DNA of 64,000 bases from Accumulibacter phosphatis. Its GTDB lineage: Bacteria; Pseudomonadota; Gammaproteobacteria; Burkholderiales; Rhodocyclaceae. Made by a program: the position numbers and the translations under genes. Where the stretch lies: NCBI RefSeq assembly GCF_000024165.1, contig NC_013194.1, forward strand, positions 4,154,001 through 4,218,000. Direction: 5' to 3'. A model generated the notes under the pieces. That model did no database searches and had not been told where the DNA came from. It saw nothing but the letters and a program-made list of their open reading frames with translations. Positions 61,270-64,000 of this stretch are shown piece after piece (the first letter of the stretch is position 1; every line of letters starts with the position of its first letter).

Positions 61270-62559
61270 ATGCTCGCGGAAGGCAGCCTCATCCTCCTTC
61301 TGGGCTTTGCCTTTCTGCTCGTGCTCGGCACGCCGCTCGCCGTCGCACTCGGCCTGGTCGGCGCGATCGTCATCCAGCGCGAAGGACTCGGCATCATGTC
61401 GGTGCCGACCAACGTGTATACCGGGATCGCCAGGTACCCGCTACTGGCGCTGCCGGTGTTCATCCTCGCCGGCATGATCTTCGAGCGCGCGGGAGTTGCC
61501 GAGCGGCTGGTCCGCTTCGTTTCGGCGCTGGTCGGCCAGCGCGCCGGCGGCCCGGCGATCGTCGCCGTGCTGGTGTGCATGTTCCTCGGCGGCATTTCCG
61601 GGTCCGGTCCGGCCGATGCCGCGGCGGTGGCCATGGTGATGATTCCTGGCATGGCCGCGCAGGGTTATCCGCGCGAGTTCTCGGCCAGCCTGATCGCCGC
61701 CGCCGGGTCCACGGCGATCCTCATCCCGCCGTCGCTGGCCTTCATCGTCTACAACATCCTCGTGCCGCAGGCATCGATGCCGGCGCTCTTCGCGGCCGGG
61801 CTGATTCCCGGCGTGCTGGCCGGCCTCTCCTTGCTGATCCCGGTACTGTACTTCTCGATCCGTGAAGGCTGGGGAGCCGAGAGCAGGGCCAGCGAGGCCA
61901 GCCTCTGGCAGACCTTTCGCGAGGCGGTGTGGGGGCTGATCGCTCCCGTGATCATTCTCGGCGGCCTGCGCCTCGGCCTGTTCACGCCCACCGAGGCAGC
62001 CGTGGTTGCCGCCTTCTACGGCCTCTGCGTCGGCTTCTTCGTTTACCGCACACTGACCCTGCGCCTGGTGTACCAGGTGCTCGTCGAGTCGGCGGAAATC
62101 GCCGCCGTGGTCATGCTCATCATTGCCCTGGCCAGCGTCTTCGCGCACGCCGGTTCGACGCTCGGCGCCTTCGACGCGTTCGCGCACTTGCTGCTGGGCT
62201 TCACCGACGACGAGACGATGATGCTGGTGATGATCATGCTGATGCTGCTGATCGCCGGCATGCTGCTCGATGCGATCTCGATCTTCCTCGTCTTCCTGCC
62301 CATTCTGTTGCCGATCATGCGCACCTTCAACTGGGACCCGGTGTGGTTCGGCGTGTTGATGACGATGAACCTGGCGATCGGCCAGTTTACGCCGCCGATG
62401 GCAGTCAACCTTATGGTCACCAGCCGCATCGCCGGTGTCAGCATCGAGTCGACAGTGCGCTGGGTGAGCTGGATGGTCGCCGCGATGCTGCTCGCGCTAC
62501 TGTCTGTGGCCGCCGTGCCGGAGCTGGCAACCTGGTTGCCACGGCGGCTTGGCTACTGA
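61270..62559 (+). CDS. dctM: TRAP transporter large membrane subunit (DctM)
   Basis: A 429-residue protein with about 12-13 membrane helices of the DctM family: LGTPLAVALGLVGAIV, GGISGSGPADAAAVAMVMIP, STAILIPPSLAFIVYNILVP, then the inverted repeat with FTPTEAAVVAAFYG and FTPPMAVNLMV. It imports the substrate with Na+ once DctP delivers it. It begins just two bases after the dctQ stop. Confidence 0.93.
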   Translation: MLAEGSLILLLGFAFLLVLGTPLAVALGLVGAIVIQREGLGIMSVPTNVYTGIARYPLLALPVFILAGMIFERAGVAERLVRFVSALVGQRAGGPAIVAVLVCMFLGGISGSGPADAAAVAMVMIPGMAAQGYPREFSASLIAAAGSTAILIPPSLAFIVYNILVPQASMPALFAAGLIPGVLAGLSLLIPVLYFSIREGWGAESRASEASLWQTFREAVWGLIAPVIILGGLRLGLFTPTEAAVVAAFYGLCVGFFVYRTLTLRLVYQVLVESAEIAAVVMLIIALASVFAHAGSTLGAFDAFAHLLLGFTDDETMMLVMIMLMLLIAGMLLDAISIFLVFLPILLPIMRTFNWDPVWFGVLMTMNLAIGQFTPPMAVNLMVTSRIAGVSIESTVRWVSWMVAAMLLALLSVAAVPELATWLPRRLGY

Positions 62560-62694
62560 GCGACTGGAGCCCGAGGCCGTGACGCCGATCAAGCCCGCGC
62601 GCCGCGCACTCCACCATCACTTCGGGTCGCACGGCCGGCGCGCACGCGCGCCGAGCGCACACCAGCACGGCGGTGACTCCCCCGCGCCGAGCCC

Positions 62695-63000
62695 ATGAAC
62701 CACCCCGACTTGTTCCTCGTCTCGATCGTCCGAACGCTGGTCGAGGTCGCCCTCCTGTCGCTGCTCGGACAGGGAGCCGTCGGCCTGCTCGCCGGCGCCC
62801 GACGCGCAAGCAATCCGATCTACCGGCTGTTCCAGGTCGTCACCCGGCCGGTGATCCGGCTCACGCGCTGGTTGGCGCCGACGGCGATCCTCGATCGGCA
62901 CCTACCCGTGCTGGCCTTCTTCCTGGTGTTCTGGCTGTGGATCCTGCTCGCCTACGCCAAGCGCGTTCTTTGCCAATGGAACGGGTTGGCGGCGTGCTGA
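62695..63000 (+). CDS. YggT-like small membrane protein
   Basis: A 101-residue protein with two hydrophobic segments separated by ASNPIYRLFQVVTRPVIRLT, the YggT family's central motif. YggT proteins are inner-membrane proteins linked loosely to cell-division or osmotic shock in different bacteria; the role is not settled. The gene is 135 bases from dctM and may be independent. Confidence 0.7.
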   Translation: MNHPDLFLVSIVRTLVEVALLSLLGQGAVGLLAGARRASNPIYRLFQVVTRPVIRLTRWLAPTAILDRHLPVLAFFLVFWLWILLAYAKRVLCQWNGLAAC

Positions 63001-63166
63001 TTTCGCCGATGCGGACCGCCAACAGGCGGCGCCACGCGAGCTCGGCGCGGCACCGGCGACGGCGTGCGCCAAACAGGCGAACCGATCGACCACAAGGTGC
63101 AGCGACAACACCGTCGAAGACGCTAGAATCCACGATCGCCTCCCCCGCAACGCCGGACTCCACCCG

Positions 63167-63748
63167 ATGCTCCCCAGCCAGTCTACAGTAACCCTCGTCC
63201 GTCACCCACGCACGCCGGCGCCCGTGGTGCGCCTGATCGAGGTGCACGCCGCGCGCTCTGCCGACGGCGGTCTTCACCTGGCCTACTGTCTGCGCGGCGA
63301 CATGGCCCGCCTGCTGATCCCGGCACCCGAGACATCCGGCAGCGCCGACGGGCTGTGGGAACATACCTGTTTCGAGGCATTCGTCGGCGTCGCCGGGGAA
63401 ACCGCCTACCACGAGTTCAACTTCTCGCCGTCCGGCCAATGGGCTGCCTACGCCTTCTCCGGGTACCGTGAGCGCGACACGACGCGAGCCCTGTGCACGC
63501 CACCGCAGATGCGGGCGACGCTGACCGCCGGCCGGCTCGAACTCGAGGCAGTCCTTGCCCATGAGTGCCTGCCACCGACTTCCGGGAACGCGACGCTGCA
63601 GATCGCGCTGTCGGCCGTCGTCGAAGCCATCGACACCATCGACGGCAGCCACAGCTACTGGGCGCTCCACCACCCGGTGGCCCTGCCCGACTTTCACCAG
63701 CGTGCTGGTTTTGCCCTCGAACTGGCACCACCGCCAGCCTTTGCCTGA
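63167..63748 (+). CDS. DOMON-like domain protein
   Basis: A 193-residue beta-sandwich protein like the DOMON-like family that stands beside DUF1343 genes. Segments are LHLAYCLRGDMARLLIP, GLWEHTCFEAFVGVAGETAY, HEFNFSPSGQWAAYAFSGYR and HSYWALHHPVALPDFH. No signal peptide. DOMON domains bind haem or sugars; the ligand here is unknown. It is 11 bases from the DUF1343 gene, so they are one unit. Confidence 0.75.
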   Translation: MLPSQSTVTLVRHPRTPAPVVRLIEVHAARSADGGLHLAYCLRGDMARLLIPAPETSGSADGLWEHTCFEAFVGVAGETAYHEFNFSPSGQWAAYAFSGYRERDTTRALCTPPQMRATLTAGRLELEAVLAHECLPPTSGNATLQIALSAVVEAIDTIDGSHSYWALHHPVALPDFHQRAGFALELAPPPAFA

Positions 63749-63759
63749 AGGAAACGCCA

Positions 63760-64000
63760 ATGCCCGTCCTGCAGTCCGGACTTGACCGCCTGCTCGCCGA
63801 CCCGGACCTGCGCCGGCCGCTGCGCGGCCGCCGCATCGCCCTGGTCGCGCACCCGGCGTCGGTCACCGCCGACCTGACGCACGCCATCGACGCCCTGGCG
63901 GCCCTCCCCGATCTGCAGCTGAGCGCCGCCTTCGGCCCCCAGCACGGATTGCGCGGCGACAAGCAGGACAACATGGTCGAGTCGCCGGACTTCCTCGATC
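63760..64000 (+). CDS. DUF1343 protein, start only (NamZ-type muramidase family)
   Basis: The first 80 codons of a DUF1343-family gene, cut by the window end. GRRIALVAHPASVTADL and AAFGPQHGLRGDKQDN are the family's first conserved blocks. Characterised DUF1343 members (NamZ) are exo-beta-N-acetylmuramidases acting on cell-wall fragments. AAGGAAACGCC precedes the ATG. The rest, including the second active-site block, lies outside. Confidence 0.85.
   Translation, partial: MPVLQSGLDRLLADPDLRRPLRGRRIALVAHPASVTADLTHAIDALAALPDLQLSAAFGPQHGLRGDKQDNMVESPDFLD

Noticed and set aside
1..64000. CRISPR arrays, rRNA genes, riboswitches
   Set aside because: No regularly spaced repeats, rRNA motifs or known riboswitch folds were seen on either strand.

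Overview
The window is GC-rich DNA from a proteobacterium, most likely a betaproteobacterium of the Rhodocyclales / Candidatus Accumulibacter type. This is inferred from base composition, gene style (PepN, YaeQ, DUF456, DUF1254, TRAP transporter, DOMON/DUF1343 pair) and IS type; no rRNA or marker gene is present to prove it. Nothing suggests a plasmid or a complete prophage.

Left part (1-17.1 kb). The end of pepN, then a self-contained tRNA-Arg(ACG) unit with its own promoter and terminator. Next come decayed remnants (a lipid-kinase tail, a metallophosphoesterase, a YgjP-like peptidase) mixed with intact housekeeping or accessory genes: a Ca2+/Na+ antiporter, CopD-like and DUF456 membrane proteins, a diguanylate cyclase, a DUF1254 lipoprotein, YaeQ and an unfamiliar HEAGH metallopeptidase. 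A three-gene minus-strand operon (SAM-hydroxide adenosyltransferase, PAP2-type phosphatase, hexapeptide acyltransferase) and a FHA-EAL signalling protein close this part.

Centre (17.3-50.3 kb). One uninterrupted minus-strand array of 19 genes encodes an extracellular contractile injection system (eCIS; the Afp/PVC/MAC family). In order of transcription: DUF4255 terminator (Afp16-like), an eCIS-associated protein, sheath, tube, second sheath, second tube, LysM connector (Afp7-like), DUF5908, gpD-like hub, OB-fold spike, a large protein with a hydrophobic segment, gp25 wedge, baseplate J, gpI-type wedge, an unknown or tape-measure-like protein, AAA+ ATPase (Afp15-like), a coiled-coil protein, two proteins that share an N-terminal domain, and a 2253-residue protein with two DUF4157 (eCIS core) domains. 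The giant protein also carries an HNH-like motif, a caspase-like His/Cys pair and an SH3-like C-terminus. A consensus sigma-54 promoter sits directly in front of the first gene, and a PspF-like sigma-54 activator is encoded 2 kb upstream.

Right part (50.6-64 kb). A small winged-helix protein behind a near-consensus sigma-54 site, a cytochrome c / Tat-exported ferritin-like pair, the sigma-54 activator, and a two-gene unit of a signal-less metzincin-like protease and a beta-propeller protein that are plausible eCIS-linked factors. An insertion sequence (DDE transposase plus DUF4338 partner) follows. The window ends with a TRAP dicarboxylate-type transporter, a YggT-like protein, a DOMON-like protein and the start of a DUF1343 (NamZ-type) gene.
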